This document shows positions 18,805 through 29,613 of a stretch of DNA of 64,000 nt, in pieces. Under the pieces are notes generated by a model, which worked only from the letters and a program-made list of their open reading frames with translations, did no database searches and was not told the DNA's origin. The position numbers were made by a program, and so were the translations under genes. The first letter of the stretch is position 1. Each line of letters begins with the position of its first letter. Source of the DNA: Tricholoma matsutake (lineage: Eukaryota > Basidiomycota > Agaricomycetes > Agaricales > Tricholomataceae). The stretch is taken from the NCBI GenBank assembly GCA_026075535.2, contig AP026544.2, positions 5,580,001 through 5,644,000 of the forward strand, written 5' to 3'.

Positions 18805-20914
18805 CCCCCCCAGAGGTCGAACTCTTCGCTCTCCAACTGGGCGCCTCTGCTGCTTGCAGCAAGGGATGTAAAAATTGGTCATATTCTTGGACTCTACAGT
18901 GGGCATCAAGTCCCTCATAGACCCACAACCATGCTCTGGGCAGCTATTCACCCTGGACGCTTGTCGCTCACTTCATCCCTGGCTTGCCAGGGACAAGGAG
19001 AGAAATGTTACATTCTGGCACGTCCCCTCAAAATTTGAGTGGAACGTGCACAAGAAGGCTCATGACATTGCCACATCTACCAAGATCTCCGTGGGCAGAC
19101 ACCCTCGGACGTCTCTAGACTACCTTAGAAACCAGGTCCAAAAGGCTGTTTGTGAGGACTGGCACACACGGTTTGCAGAACTGTCGTATTGTGCATGGCA
19201 TTTCCTCCAACTCAAAGGAGTGGGAGGGAAGCCAGTTCTACCCTCGACTCACAAGGGTGGGCCTTGGCTGAAAGTCATGGGAAACAGTGCTACTGGCCAT
19301 GCCCCCATAGGGGAGTATTGCCATTGTTTCTCCCTCGATGTGGAGTACCAGTGTTGGTGCCTTGGTCCTGAGATTCAAACTCAAGATCACCTACTATGTG
19401 TCTGCCCTAAGGTGGATTGCAAAGAGACTCTTGCTAGCCCAGACACCGTCGAAGGCTTTCACGAAGTCTTGGACAATAACCCTGCACTAGGGTTGTTCAC
19501 CCCACTAGTGTGGGATCCAGGATAGGTTGTGCACGCAGGGCATATGACCCCCATCTGGTTCTGGCTAGTGTGATCGGTATGTCGGGGTGGCCGTAGGGTG
19601 CCAGACGAGTCCATTAACCCTCATAAAGGGGGCCTGCCCATGTTCAAGAGCGACTGTCAGGGCAGGGGAATACAAACCCAGCTACTGGTTCAGGGAGGCA
19701 CCTGAGCGCTTCCAGATCCTCTGTCGGTTGTGCGTTATGGCTTTGATGCCAACTACGCCTTCCTTTCTGAGCTGAGAGGCTCACATTGGGGCGGCAGTTT
19801 CCCCTAAATCTTGCACTCATACCCGTAGGGATTTGGGGAACACGATCATCAAGTCTGGGTTGTCAGTACGCCACCACTGGCAAGTCCGTTTACTCGATAA
19901 AGGGGGCCCCCTTAGTGGTCGTTGCAGCTATCCAGGTGGTTGGTGTGAAGATCAGCAGGAGGAGGACTTGGGCTGGGCGTAGTGTACCTTGTTTGTATGT
20001 CTCTACCGTGGACTGCGATCGGGCACTGCATTATAAATTTTTGACCCAAAAAAAAAAAAAAGGCCTGGAATTTATTCACGGCCACCTGGCGATTATCTGA
20101 GACGATGTCAGCAGAGCTAGCAGCTGCCGCAACACCTCTCGATCTCACGTCACCGGCAGCTTTCCAAGCTTCCTATGCGGCGATGCAAGCTGCTCGATCA
20201 GAGCCTCAATCTGGGGAACCCTCGTCCCCAGCACGGCGCCGTCGTCCTCAAGGTCCTCGTGGACAGCAGCGCTGCAACTAAAACAGGGGTCTATGCCTCT
20301 GTACTCACGCCCACCAAGTGACTGGTGGCCGCTGTCGGGATGGTGACACTTTGTTGCTACCCTATACCTTCCCCCTGCTGCGGGGGGGATGATGTCATTG
20401 AGTGCATGCACCTTCTGGCATCTGCTTGAGGGGGGCCTTGGTCCCCTGCTCATGGCGGTTCTGGTGAATAACCAGGTGAACAACCAGCTGCCACATCTCT
20501 GTTACTCATGCAAGACACAGTAATGGTCCACCTCATTCATCTGGGGTGGTCAACCCTCGTTGGCTGGAAATATGCAAACGGTTATTCCTCCCGCAAGGGG
20601 GGATTTATGGTGAATTAACACTGCTGCACCTGGTCTGGCTTTGGTCGGACATGTGGCTGGGGGACAGTTTTGCTCCAGTGGACGATCTAATAGCTAGCCT
20701 CAGGAGGGGGGGCTCTCCCTCCAGATTATTGCCTTTCCTGGCTGAGAGGCCAATGTTTGTGGCACTGCCCGCCTAAAGTGGCTAAAACGGGGACCTGAGT
20801 GGGAGATGGGCAAGGGGAACGCATAGATAGAGTAGTACCCAAGTTTGTACCCTGCTCCGTGGACTGCGTTCGAGCCCCGCGTTATAAATTCTGATCCAAA
20901 AAAAAAAAAAAAAA

Positions 20915-22178
20915 ATGACAAGGTGAGTGCGAGATGTAACTCTCGTTCCCCCCCTGCTCACCATCCCGCAGGACACGGTGGCCAAACATAAATCAGGGAC
21001 AGACTTAGATCTACCCCACAGTTACGCATATTTAGTCAAAATGTAAACAGAAATTGGGGTTACATGGACTCATTACTGGCTGATTTCATAGATGACTATG
21101 ACCTGCTGTTCATTCAAGAGCCTCCTTGGAGACTAATAAGTCATGCCCCCTCCGCCCACAACAGGGAAGGGGAAGAAGTTATCGGCGCACCGATGAGCCC
21201 CAACTGGGGTATGTTGGTTCAACCATCAGGGATTGACACCCCCCCACGCATAGCTGTCTATTTTGCAAACAGCATCGCTAATCTCAGACTGGGTCTCCGC
21301 CGAGATCTGATCAATGATCATGACATTCTCCTCTTCTCCCTGGGAATAGGAGAGGATGTCATGCTACTCGCTAACGCCTACTCGGACAGCCAACACTCGG
21401 CCATCACACTTTTGTATGAAAGTGTCATGACGATCCCATGACTACACTTCATGTGTGGCGATTTTAACGTGAGACACGCCTCCTGGGATCCTCAGGGGCC
21501 TGAACACTCCATTCATGCCGACCACTTAGTAGAAATGGCAATGGCACTAGGCCTAACAAGGGCCCTCCCCACTGTGGAGGGACCCACAACAGGGCTTTCA
21601 CCCCACAGTGATCGACCTAATGTTCATACCCACAGATCTCAGATTTGTGTTGTACTGCGACATCATCACAGAAGCCAGGGGCACATCTGACCATGCTCCC
21701 CTGACACTGACACTACCTGGTCCGGGATCTCTGGTCCCGGTCACCAAGTGGTCGATCAAAAAAGGTTCCGAGGAGGAAGCATCATATCTTGATGCTGTCT
21801 CCTCTGCTTTAAATCCGTGGCTGCAGTGGCACGGAAATACTTCGGCAGAGATCGATGACATCGTTTCAGTGATATCAATGATCTTAAACAAGGCATGGGA
21901 TAACCATGCTAAGGAATCTCGCCTAGGGAAGTCGTCCAAGAGTTGGTGGACAGACAAATGCAAAGGCGCCCTAGACACTTACAGGGCTTCCCGAGACGGG
22001 GAGGACTGGACGCACTACAGGAGAATCATGCGACATGCAAAGCATGATTTCTTTGAAGACCATATCCAGGAAGTGGCTACGATGAATAGGCGACCCTGGG
22101 ACCTGATGTCCTGGACTCGTCAATGTAACCTGCCATTGTACGAGGTGATCTCCTACCGGGGTGAACCTTGTAATGATC
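20915..22178 (+). pseudogene. LINE L1 ORF2, N-terminal (endonuclease) part
   Basis: Continuation of L1 after the B1 nest. The intron-like 49-nt segment is at 20923-20971. The ORF2 start is lost: paralogues read TAAATGAGG, this copy TAAATCAGG at about 20991. Endonuclease motifs QNVNRNWGYMDS, FIQEPPW and GDFNVRHASWD follow. A stop TGA at 21441 replaces CGA, a small deletion at about 21586 removes the THFPPQQ block, and the frame then continues with SDHAPLTL. Cut at 22178 by poly(T) of a minus B2. Confidence 0.85.
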
Positions 22179-23398
22179 TTTTTTTTTTTTTTTTGGGTCG
22201 ACGATTTATAATGCGGCGCCCTAACGCAGTCCGCGGAGCAGGGAACAAACAAAGGTACTACTCTATCTATGTGTTCCCCTTGCCTGCTTCCCAACCCAGG
22301 TCCCCGTTTTAGCCACTTTAGGCAGGCAGTGCCACAGATGTTGGCCTCTCAGCCAGGAAAGGCAATAATCTGGAGGGGGAGCCCCCCCCTCCCAAAGCTA
22401 GCCATTAGATCGTCCGCTGGTGCAAACCAGTCCCCCAGCCACATATCTGACCAAAGCCAGATCAGGCACAGTGGTGTCAATTCACCGTAAATCCCCCCTT
22501 GCGGGAGGAAAAACCGACTGCCTACTCCCAGCCAACAAGGATTGACCACTCCGGACAAATGAGGTGGACCATCACCATGTCATGCATGGGTGACAGTAAT
22601 GTGGTGGCTGGTTGTTCACCTGGTTATTCACCGGAACCGCCATAGGCAGGGGGCCAAGGCCCCCCTCGAGCAAACGCACTACAAGCACATGCACTCGATA
22701 GCAGTTTCCCCCCCGCAGCGGGGAGAACGTAAAGGGCAGCGACACTTGTCACCAACCTGACAGCAGCCAGCAGACTGGCAGTGATGGGTGTGGAGCGGAA
22801 TGCCCCACACTAGTAATGGCATGGCCATCTGTAATGACGACGGCACTGTACTGGGGACGAGGGTTCCCCAGATTGAAGCTCTGCTGGAGCTGTTGGCATC
22901 ACCACATAGGAAGCTGGGACAGCTGCCAGATGTGTAGGATCGTTAAAACGATCATCTCTGGTTGTCCATTTGGGCATTAAGAGCAAGTTAGTACTGGTAT
23001 ATGATGCTATTGATTGAAATACGCAGCATGCAGCATAAGTGAGGGTCTCCTGCCCAGCAAGAGAGTCCTCGTAATCATCAGGGTCGGGGAGGTCCTCTCC
23101 AACCCACAGATCTCAAACTGCCTAGGGCAGCTGCTACCTCCAGTTCATTCTGTGCAAACTGGGTGTCGTAGTCTTGGGCATCATCGTCAAAGATGTCGCC
23201 CGTGATCAGGGAGAGGTCGTGTAGACCCCGGTGAGATGGATGGTCTCTGGTTTGCCATTTAGGCATAGAGAGTGAGTTAGCATGAGTAGATGACAGTAGA
23301 AGTCAAGATACGTAGCATGGAATCGATAACAGATGGTCCCTTGACTCAGTTTCAGATCCACCCGACAAATCCTCCAAACGCTCCGAGGGGGCAGGCAG
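22179..23398 (-). mobile_element. B2 retroposon, 5'-truncated
   Basis: Poly(T) 22179-22194, then GGGTCGACGATTTATAA, a tail variant closer to the LINE (GGCGCCGCATTATAAATCGTCGACC on the sense strand). Contains ORFb with the ancestral TAG and ORFa at 23266-23078. It stops at about 23398, where a plus-strand B2 begins head to head. No target duplication is visible at the left (LINE L1) junction because the right flank is another element. Confidence 0.82.
23078..23266 (-). CDS. B2 small ORFa (62 residues)
   Basis: Starts MPKWQTRDHPSH, with GDIFDDDAQDYDT and LEVAAALGSLRSVGW, ending GPPRP. Same reading frame and length as at 24124, 37831 and 51831. Corresponds to the acidic N-terminus of the B1 protein. 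Function unknown. Confidence 0.45.
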   Translation of the reverse strand: MPKWQTRDHPSHRGLHDLSLITGDIFDDDAQDYDTQFAQNELEVAAALGSLRSVGWRGPPRP

Positions 23399-24123
23399 GG
23401 ACGTTGGTAGCAACATCGAGCCTGCATTTTAGGTCCGATTTTCGATCGGATTTCACCATCACGAACGCTCTCGGCGTCTCCAGGCCTGGCCTGATTTGCT
23501 AAGAGATCCGTCCATCCAATCTCCAGGGATGCCCCAGTCATTGTTTTTGACAATGGCTGCTATCTGTCTCGTTCCCCTTGGCTTCGAGGATCCTGGCTAG
23601 GTGAGTGGTGTCTATGAAAGAGTAGTCTGGGTCCCTATGGGGGCTTAGAGTGGGTGTGGGATGCCTGCTTCAACGCTCACCCAAGTAGACACGCTCGTTT
23701 AGCTGGGGGACATCTGGCTTAGGGGGGAGGACACTTCTACTGGACTGTTGGTCGTCCTGGGGGCCACCAACCTCCATGTTCTGTGAGTCTCAACTACTAG
23801 AGACATGCTACATTGACTACCGGTTGGAATACACCGTCGCTAAAAGGGGCTGGGTGATGGTGCCCCCTGACGGCTAGGTCGATGCTCTGGTGGCTGCATT
23901 TCACCACCAACTCCTCACCTCCGGTGCTCACTCCTCTGGGGTGTCATGACCCGGGTTCGATCCTCTCCCACCTGGCGGCAGGATGTGTGGCCTGCCTGCC
24001 CCCTCGGAGCATTTGGAGGCTGCATCGGGTGGACCCAGAACTGAGGCAAGGGGCCAGCTGTTATCGACTTCACACTACGTACTTTGACTCTTATCATCAT
24101 TTACCTGTGCTAACTCACTCTCA

Positions 24124-24312
24124 ATGCCCAAACGGCTGAACAGAGACCAAACCACACACTGGGGCCTTCACAACCCCACCTTGATTACAGGTGACATCGT
24201 TGGCAATGATGCCCAAGACTACGACACCTGGTTCTCACAGAATGAACTGGAGGTAGCAGCTGCCCTAGGCAGTTTGAGATCTGTGGGCTGGGGTGGACCT
24301 CCCCGACCCTGA
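24124..24312 (+). CDS. B2 small ORFa (62 residues)
   Basis: MPKRLNRDQTTHWG start, GDIVGNDAQDYDT core, ends GGPPRP. Colinear with residues 1 to about 60 of the B1 protein. No motif recognised. Confidence 0.45.
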   Translation: MPKRLNRDQTTHWGLHNPTLITGDIVGNDAQDYDTWFSQNELEVAAALGSLRSVGWGGPPRP

Positions 24313-24412
24313 CAATTATGAGGACTCTCTTGCTAGGCAGGAGGCTCTCGCTTACACTGCACACTGTGTATTTCGTTCACTAGCATCATATACCATTACT
24401 AACTTGCTCTTA

Positions 24413-24766
24413 ATGCCCAAATGGACAACCAGCGACGATCATTCCAATGATCTAATGCCTCCGTCAGCTGTCCCAGCTTCCTATGTGGCGATGCCAACAG
24501 CTCCAACAGAGCTCCAATCTGGGGAACCCTCATCCCCAGTACAGTGCCGTCATCATTACAGATGGCCATGCTGTTACTTGTGTGGGGCATTCCGCTCCAC
24601 ACCCATCACTGCCAGTCCGCTGGCTGCTGTCGGGTTGGTGACAAATGTCGCTACCCTTTACGTTCTCCCCACTGTGGGGGGGAAATTGCTATTGAGTGCA
24701 TGTGCTTGCAGTGCATTTGCTCGAGAGGGGCTTTGGCCCCCTGCTTATGGCGGTTCCGGTGAATAA
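24413..24766 (+). CDS. B2 small ORFb, extended form (117 residues)
   Basis: MPKWTTSDDHSND start, then the B1 C-terminal segment (AVPASYVAMP, LQSGEPSSP), then the extension past the ancestral stop (CCYLCGAF, TAG changed to TTG), ending AYGGSGE. 354 nt, as in three other copies. Confidence 0.45.
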   Translation: MPKWTTSDDHSNDLMPPSAVPASYVAMPTAPTELQSGEPSSPVQCRHHYRWPCCYLCGAFRSTPITASPLAAVGLVTNVATLYVLPTVGGKLLLSACACSAFAREGLWPPAYGGSGE

Positions 24767-25210
24767 CCAGGTGAACAACCAGCCGCCACATTACTGTCAC
24801 TCATGCATGACATGGTGATGGTCCACCTCGTTTGTGCAGGGTGGTCAATCCTCGTTGGCTGGGAGTATGCAGACGGTTATTCCTCCTGCAAGGGGGGATT
24901 TACGGTGAATTGACACCACTGTGCCTGATCTGACTTCGGTTGGATATGTGGCTGGGGGACCATTCTGCACTGGCTGATGAGTTAATGGCTAGCTTCGGGA
25001 GGGGGGGGCCCCCTCCGGATTATTGCCTTTCCTGGCTGAGAGGCCAATATCTGTGGCACTGCCCGCCTAAAGTGGCTAAAATGGGGACCTGGGTTGGGAA
25101 GCAGGCAAGGGGAACACATAGATAGAGTAGTACCTTTGTTTGTTCCCTGCTCCGCGGACTGTGTTAGGGCGCTGCATTATAAATCGTCGACCAAAAAAAA
25201 AAAAAAAAAA

Positions 25211-27540
25211 CGAGTGGGGAACAGATCCTTCACTCTATCTCCAGGCGTGCTTTCTTCCCCAAAAGGGGTCGAATTCATCATCTGGTACAAGGGCCAGTGC
25301 TGTTGCAGATGCAACGGATGGGCCCTGTAGTGTGAGTGTGTTGAGCACATTGCCTCCCCAGAGACCTAGGTCATGAGGGTGGGTGGTGCCAATGTGTTTC
25401 GCCCCTAGGATTGCTCTAAGGGGGTGAGATGGGGCCAACAGGGGGGTTCTGAATGCCCCTCTTTCGACCAGTCTGCGCAGTAACAGCTGCATGGGCAGCA
25501 GTCCTGCAATACTCTCTAGTCCACCGATAGGGGTGGTACAAAATGCACCGAGGATCCAGCGTGCAGCGATGGACTGCACCTGGGCCAGCATTTTAATGAC
25601 ACCCTTGACGTGTGCGCCCTTGAAATGCCAGAGTCTCAGACCATATGTCATGATAGGTACAACACATGATCGGTAAAGGAGGTGTTTCTGCATGGGGGTT
25701 AACCCTCTTACAGAATTGCCAAGCATTCCCATTGCCCTTGCCATAGTGATGGCTTTGGTGGAGTAGAACAGTGTATGCTCCTTGAAGGAGAGTTTACAAT
25801 CAAAGAAAAAGCCCAGATACCTCCAGGTAACCTTGGGTTTGAGAGGAGAGTTGCCCATGTACGGGGCGAAGCCCACATCAATTGGAAGAGGAGTGAAGCT
25901 CCTCGACCTGGAGAAGTGGAAGATCTCTGACTTGTCATGTTCCAGGACAAGTCCGAGGGAGGTGAAGGCTTGGAATATCCAGCCGTACGCTTTCTTAAGA
26001 AGGGGGAGATTGTCCTCCAACCGTGCAGAGCAGGCAATGAGGGTGCCATCGTCCACATAAGACATGAGATCGACATCTCTGCCGACCTCGCTTCTTCTGA
26101 AGAGTTTCATAATGGGCATCAAGTATAACGCTGATAACACTGGGGACAGGGCGGATCCTTGTCCCACCCCTACATCCGCTGCAAAGGAGCCGGATGAGAA
26201 GGCATTCCATTTGTAGGTCATCTTGTGACCGACAAGGTACGAACGGAAGAAATTCACTACTTGTGCAGGGAATCCCGACCGAGAGATGATCTCCAACAGA
26301 ACCTGGTGGTTCAAGGAGGGAAAGAACTGAGCAATGTCGAATGTGACAACACTCGTTTTGAGACCTTGGGCCCATCCTGCCCTAACGAGGTGGGTGAGGT
26401 AGATTCCAGCATCCTCTGTGGAACGCTGGGCAACTCCTCCGAACTGATTTTGCTCGAAGGCCTCGTGGGCTACTCCGTTGAACTGAAGCCGTCTAGACAG
26501 CATCTTCTTGACCAATTTTCCCAGAGTGTTCAGCAGCACTATTGGCCTGAATGACTTTGGAGTGGAATAGTTGGGTTTCCCCAGTTTCGGTATAATAACT
26601 GACAGGGATTCCTTGAAATGTGCTGGCCAATGGCCAGCAGTGATGCATGCCTCTGCAATGTGGGTGATGAGGCCTGCTACCTCAGGGTTGCTGCACCAGT
26701 GTTTAAGGTGCGACCATGTAACATGATCGGGGACCTGGAGCGGAACGGGGAGAGCACATGTTAAGCACTTCTTTCATTTCTGTAATGGAGAACGGGATCC
26801 ACGCCCTCTCAGGCACAGGGTCCAAATCGTCCAGGATGCTCAGATTGACTACTCGATCTGAAGCAGCATTGTATGAGCCGTCAAGGGCAGCCCATAAGGA
26901 GTCCAGATCGTTACAAGGTTCTCCCCAATAGGAGATTGCCTCATACGATGGCAGGTTGTGTTGACGAGTCCAGGACATTAGGTCCCAGGGTCACCTATTC
27001 ATCGTAGCCACTTCCTGGATACGGTCATCAAAGAAGTCATGCTTTGCATGTCACATGATTCTCCTGTACTGCATCCAGTCCTCCCCATCTCGGGAAGCCC
27101 TGTATGCATCTAGGGCGCCTTTGCATTCGTTTGTCCACCAACTCTTGGACGCCTTGCCTAGACGAGATTCCTTGGCATGGTTATCCCATGCCTTGTTTAA
27201 GATCGTTGATATCGCTGAAACGACATCGTCGATCTCTGCCGAGGTATTTCCATGCCACTGAAGCCACGGATTTAAAGCGGAGGAGACAGCATCGAGGTAC
27301 GATGCTTCCTCCTCGGATCCTTTTTTGATGGACCACTTGGTGACTGGAACCAAGGATCCCGGGCCAGGCAGTGTCAGTGTCAGGGGAGCATGGTCAGACG
27401 TGCCCCTGGCTTCTGGAACGATATCACAGTACAGCACAAATCTAAGATCCGTGGGTACGAACATCAGGTCTATCACTGTGGGGTGGAAGCCCTGTTGTGG
27501 GGGAAAGTGGGTAGGTCCCTCCACCATGGGGAGGGCCCTT
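25211..27540 (-). pseudogene. LINE L4 ORF2, RT and part of endonuclease, antisense
   Basis: Part of a minus-strand LINE whose endonuclease start lies at 34148-33725 beyond the inserted L3. Reading leftward: SDHAPLTLTLPG, the linker, RT with DIAQFFPSLNHQVL and YVDDGTLIA (about 26063), the thumb region and DEFDPF near 25270, where it is cut by the B2 at 23399-25210. One extra C at about 26737 shifts the frame (PGPRSCYMV instead of PGPNHVTW). Confidence 0.85.
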
Positions 27541-27687
27541 GTAAGGCCTAATGCCAAGTCATCGCTTCTTGTCTTGTTACTGCTACGTGCACAGCCACCA
27601 AAAACATCGTCGACACTGTTTTCATCTTTTGTGGCTCCATCCGTCAACGATCCCAGCGATCCGATTTATCCAGCGTCTTACCAACGC

Positions 27688-29613
27688 ATGTCAGATTCTT
27701 TCAGTAGAAGAGGGGGGAGATCGGGCAAAGCGATGGATGAGGGGGGACTCTCTAGATCGGGTACGCCTCAAACTCCTGGCGATGATCCCATTGACTCTCT
27801 GCGGCTCGGTTCAAGCCGCAGATCTTCACAGAATGCTCCCTCAGTGGGTCCTCACCGGACCCAAAGAGGTTCTCCAACCCCCTCCCCATATGGGGCGGGC
27901 ATCGTCACACTGCAAGCACAGCGATTTAGCATGCCAGCGCTTTCTTCCAGGGACGCTACTGCGTCTCCTGCACCACCTGCCACTCCCTCGACACCTGCCT
28001 CGCAGTGGGCTGACGAGGGGGCTGCTTCTTCTTCCCACCATGTCATACAGGACACGGAGATGGCAAGCGATGACTGGAGTGGACCCCAGACCTTCGCCAA
28101 AGACTTGGGGGAATACGCTGAAGGATTCCAGATTGTTTTAAACAGGATGGGAGCCAGGAGACCCACTGCTGAGGAACGGCAGAATATCGCAGAACAACTG
28201 GGCTCAGTGCTGGTAGCAGCTGCCGAGGCTGGTCTCGATCGCGACTCTGGGAGCGCTACGCTCCGGAGAGCACTAGACAAGATGATTGGGGGGAGTAAAC
28301 GACCTAGGTCGGGTACGATCTCCAATGATCCCAACGATGTCCCAAGGACGGAGTACCTGGAGGGATGGGATGGGCAACGCCCCCCCCCTCACAAATCTGC
28401 GAGGACCAGAGGCCCGAAAGGGGCTCGACCTCTTCCTAAACCCCCAGCAGGGGGTGTCTCTTCATCATGGGGATGAGGGCCACCTCCCCCCATGAACTGG
28501 TCGACCAGGCCTTCAGGCAAGGGGACCTTTGCCCAGGTTGCTCGCTTCCCTGGGGGGCGAACACCTAATACATCCATGGATGGCCTTGTGCGATTAGCCA
28601 AGGCCTTCCCTGAACTTCCTACCGACAAGCTGGCAGATATACAGCAGCATGTCGGCCCCTCCAAACTGAAAGCTGCAAAGCCTTCACCTACTGTCCATGG
28701 ACTGTCGAGATGACAGGTCCTGGTACACGTTCGTCCTCCCCTTGGGGCGGAAACGAACCCTGCTGACTTCCTGGACCATGTCCAGGTCACCCTCGGTCTG
28801 CACCACTCTAAGCTAGTGGCCCAGTCCGCATCGATGCACGCTGGTAACCTATCAGTAGCTACTGACATTGTCACCTCTGAGGAGGACCTTCGTTGCTTCA
28901 AGGAGGCTGCTCACAAAGCATTCCCCTTTGCGTTGCAAGTAGATGCAGCGCTGCCCACGTCCACGTCGTACCTCAAATTGGTCGATGTGCCATTTATTGC
29001 TAACGACAAGGCCTTAACGCCTGAAGTCGTCATCGCACAGTTGGAGAAGTCCGGAATTTTGGACCTCACAGTGCTACAAGTACCCCCACGGGTGATACGT
29101 GATTCGAAAATGTCGGATACATGCACTGTGTATCTCAACATCGCTGATTCAATCAGCGGTGCACGAGCCAAGGCTCTCATTGGTTGTGGCGTCCAATTCA
29201 GGTGTTACGTCGGTTATGTTAGGGTGGCCAGGGTGAACCCCGGCCTACCTCTTTGCCAACAATGCTGGAAGTGGGGCCACCCCACCCCAGCATGCAGAGC
29301 TCCACAGACCAAGTGTCCGGTCTGCGCAGGCCCACACCGCAAGGAGCACCATCGTGCCCTTGCGGGGTGCTGTAAGGGAAACGCTAAGGTGAACCCTCCC
29401 ATCCCAGCTACCCCCAAAGGGGCAGCCTGTCATCACCCGGCTAGGTGCATAAACTGCTGGAAGAACCACGCATCCGATGACCGTCGGTGCAATTTCTGGC
29501 GACATCGCTTTGACCGTGACTGGATCAAAGCTCGCTATGACGAGGTGAGTGTGAGACGCAACTCTCACTCCTCTCCTGCTTACCATCCCACAGGACGTGG
29601 TGGCCGAACGTAA
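27688..29613 (+). pseudogene. LINE L3 ORF1 (gag-like), two internal TGA codons
   Basis: ATG 27688 (MSDSFSRRGGRSG). The same frame runs 641 codons to TAA at 29611-29613, interrupted only by TGA at about 28476 (SSSWG*GPPPP) and 28713 (GLSR*QVLVH). Low-complexity Ser/Pro N-terminus, central TSTSYLKLVDVPFIANDKAL, then zinc knuckles at 29254-29491: C-x2-C-x4-H-x4-C (CQQCWKWGHPTPAC), CPVCAGPH and CINCWKNH. Known role of such proteins: RNA binding and RNP assembly. The same two stops occur in L9, and the second also in L1, so they were inherited or recur at CpG. ORF1 and ORF2 are in the same frame, separated only by TAA. Confidence 0.88.
29545..29593 (+). other. 49-nt intron-like segment with hairpin between ORF1 and ORF2
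   Basis: Starts GTGAGT and ends CCCACAG, with CTTAC 11 nt before the 3' end: the three signals of a short basidiomycete intron. Just inside the 5' end a hairpin (GTGAGA...TCTCAC) is conserved. The same 49 nt recur at 20923-20971, 49098-49146 and minus 62250-62202. Unspliced, ORF1 ends TAA immediately before the ORF2 ATG. Spliced, ORF1 would end in TGA overlapping that ATG (ATGA). Whether it is spliced is unknown. An RNA structure for translation coupling is the alternative. Confidence 0.5.

Larger units (their letters stand above)
13005..19525 (+). pseudogene. LINE L2 ORF2 (endonuclease-RT-RNase H), interrupted
   Basis: ATG 13005 (MRDRLRSTPQ). Endonuclease/exonuclease/phosphatase domain with QNVN, FIQEPPW, GNFN and SNHAPL in place of the usual GDFN and SDHAPL, so at least two catalytic-region residues look altered. 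Stop TGA at 14120 where paralogues have CGA. Solo LTR at 14359-14760. RT fingers/palm to about 15430 (DIAQFFPSLNHQVL), a 1-2 nt deletion near 15440, then YVDDGTLIA at about 15460. B1 insertion at 16542-18804 in the RNase H domain (VAVDASVPTDAKF). C-terminal zinc motif CWCLGPE near 19352. Dead as a gene. Confidence 0.88.
11065..20061 (+). mobile_element. LINE L2, full length, with nested solo LTR and B1
   Basis: Begins GCTCCTTGACTTGTTAC (identical 17 nt to B elements) and ends TTATAAATTTTTGACCC plus A tail (20048-20061). Target duplication GGCCTGGAATTCATT (11050-11064) and GGCCTGGAATTTATT (20062-20076) in the B1 ORF. Net LINE length after removing the 402-bp LTR plus TSD (14359-14765) and the B1 copy (16542-18804) is about 6.3 kb. 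ORF1 at 11189-12990, ORF2 at 13005-19525, then a 3' UTR of about 520 nt. Confidence 0.9.
7396..20914 (+). mobile_element. B1 element split by two nested insertions
   Basis: Three segments make one B1 copy: 7396-7590 (5' end with hairpin CTCGATGTT/AACATCGAG), 9865-11064 (rest of the 5' UTR and the N-terminal 200 codons of the protein, ATG at 10460) and 20062-20914 (C-terminal codons, 3' UTR, A tail 20898-20914). Target duplication ATGACAA(C/G)GTGAGT in LINE L1. A minus B1 (7591-9864) and LINE L2 (11065-20061) sit inside it. The terminal motif is TTCTGATCC instead of TTGACCC. Confidence 0.88.
23399..25210 (+). mobile_element. B2 retroposon, nearly full length
   Basis: Starts inside the first hairpin (GACGTTGGTAGC), about 45 nt short of the 5' terminus. 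Carries ORFa (24124-24312), ORFb (24413-24766), the 3' hairpin region and an A tail at 25193-25210 after TTATAAATCGTCGACC. It is head to head with the minus B2 at 22179-23398. To the right it abuts minus-strand LINE L4 ORF2. Confidence 0.85.

Noticed and set aside
23590..23970. tRNA-like A box (TAGGTGAGTGG) and B box (GGTTCGATCC) in the B 5' UTR, suggesting a tRNA-derived SINE.
   Set aside because: They are about 350 nt apart, there is no cloverleaf around either, and the B box varies among copies. I do not call a Pol III promoter.
27841..28334. Long antisense ORFs over LINE ORF1 (for example 160 codons at 27852-28334 minus, repeated at 63461-63943).
   Set aside because: They are shadows of the Ser/Pro-rich ORF1 on the other strand; conservation follows ORF1.
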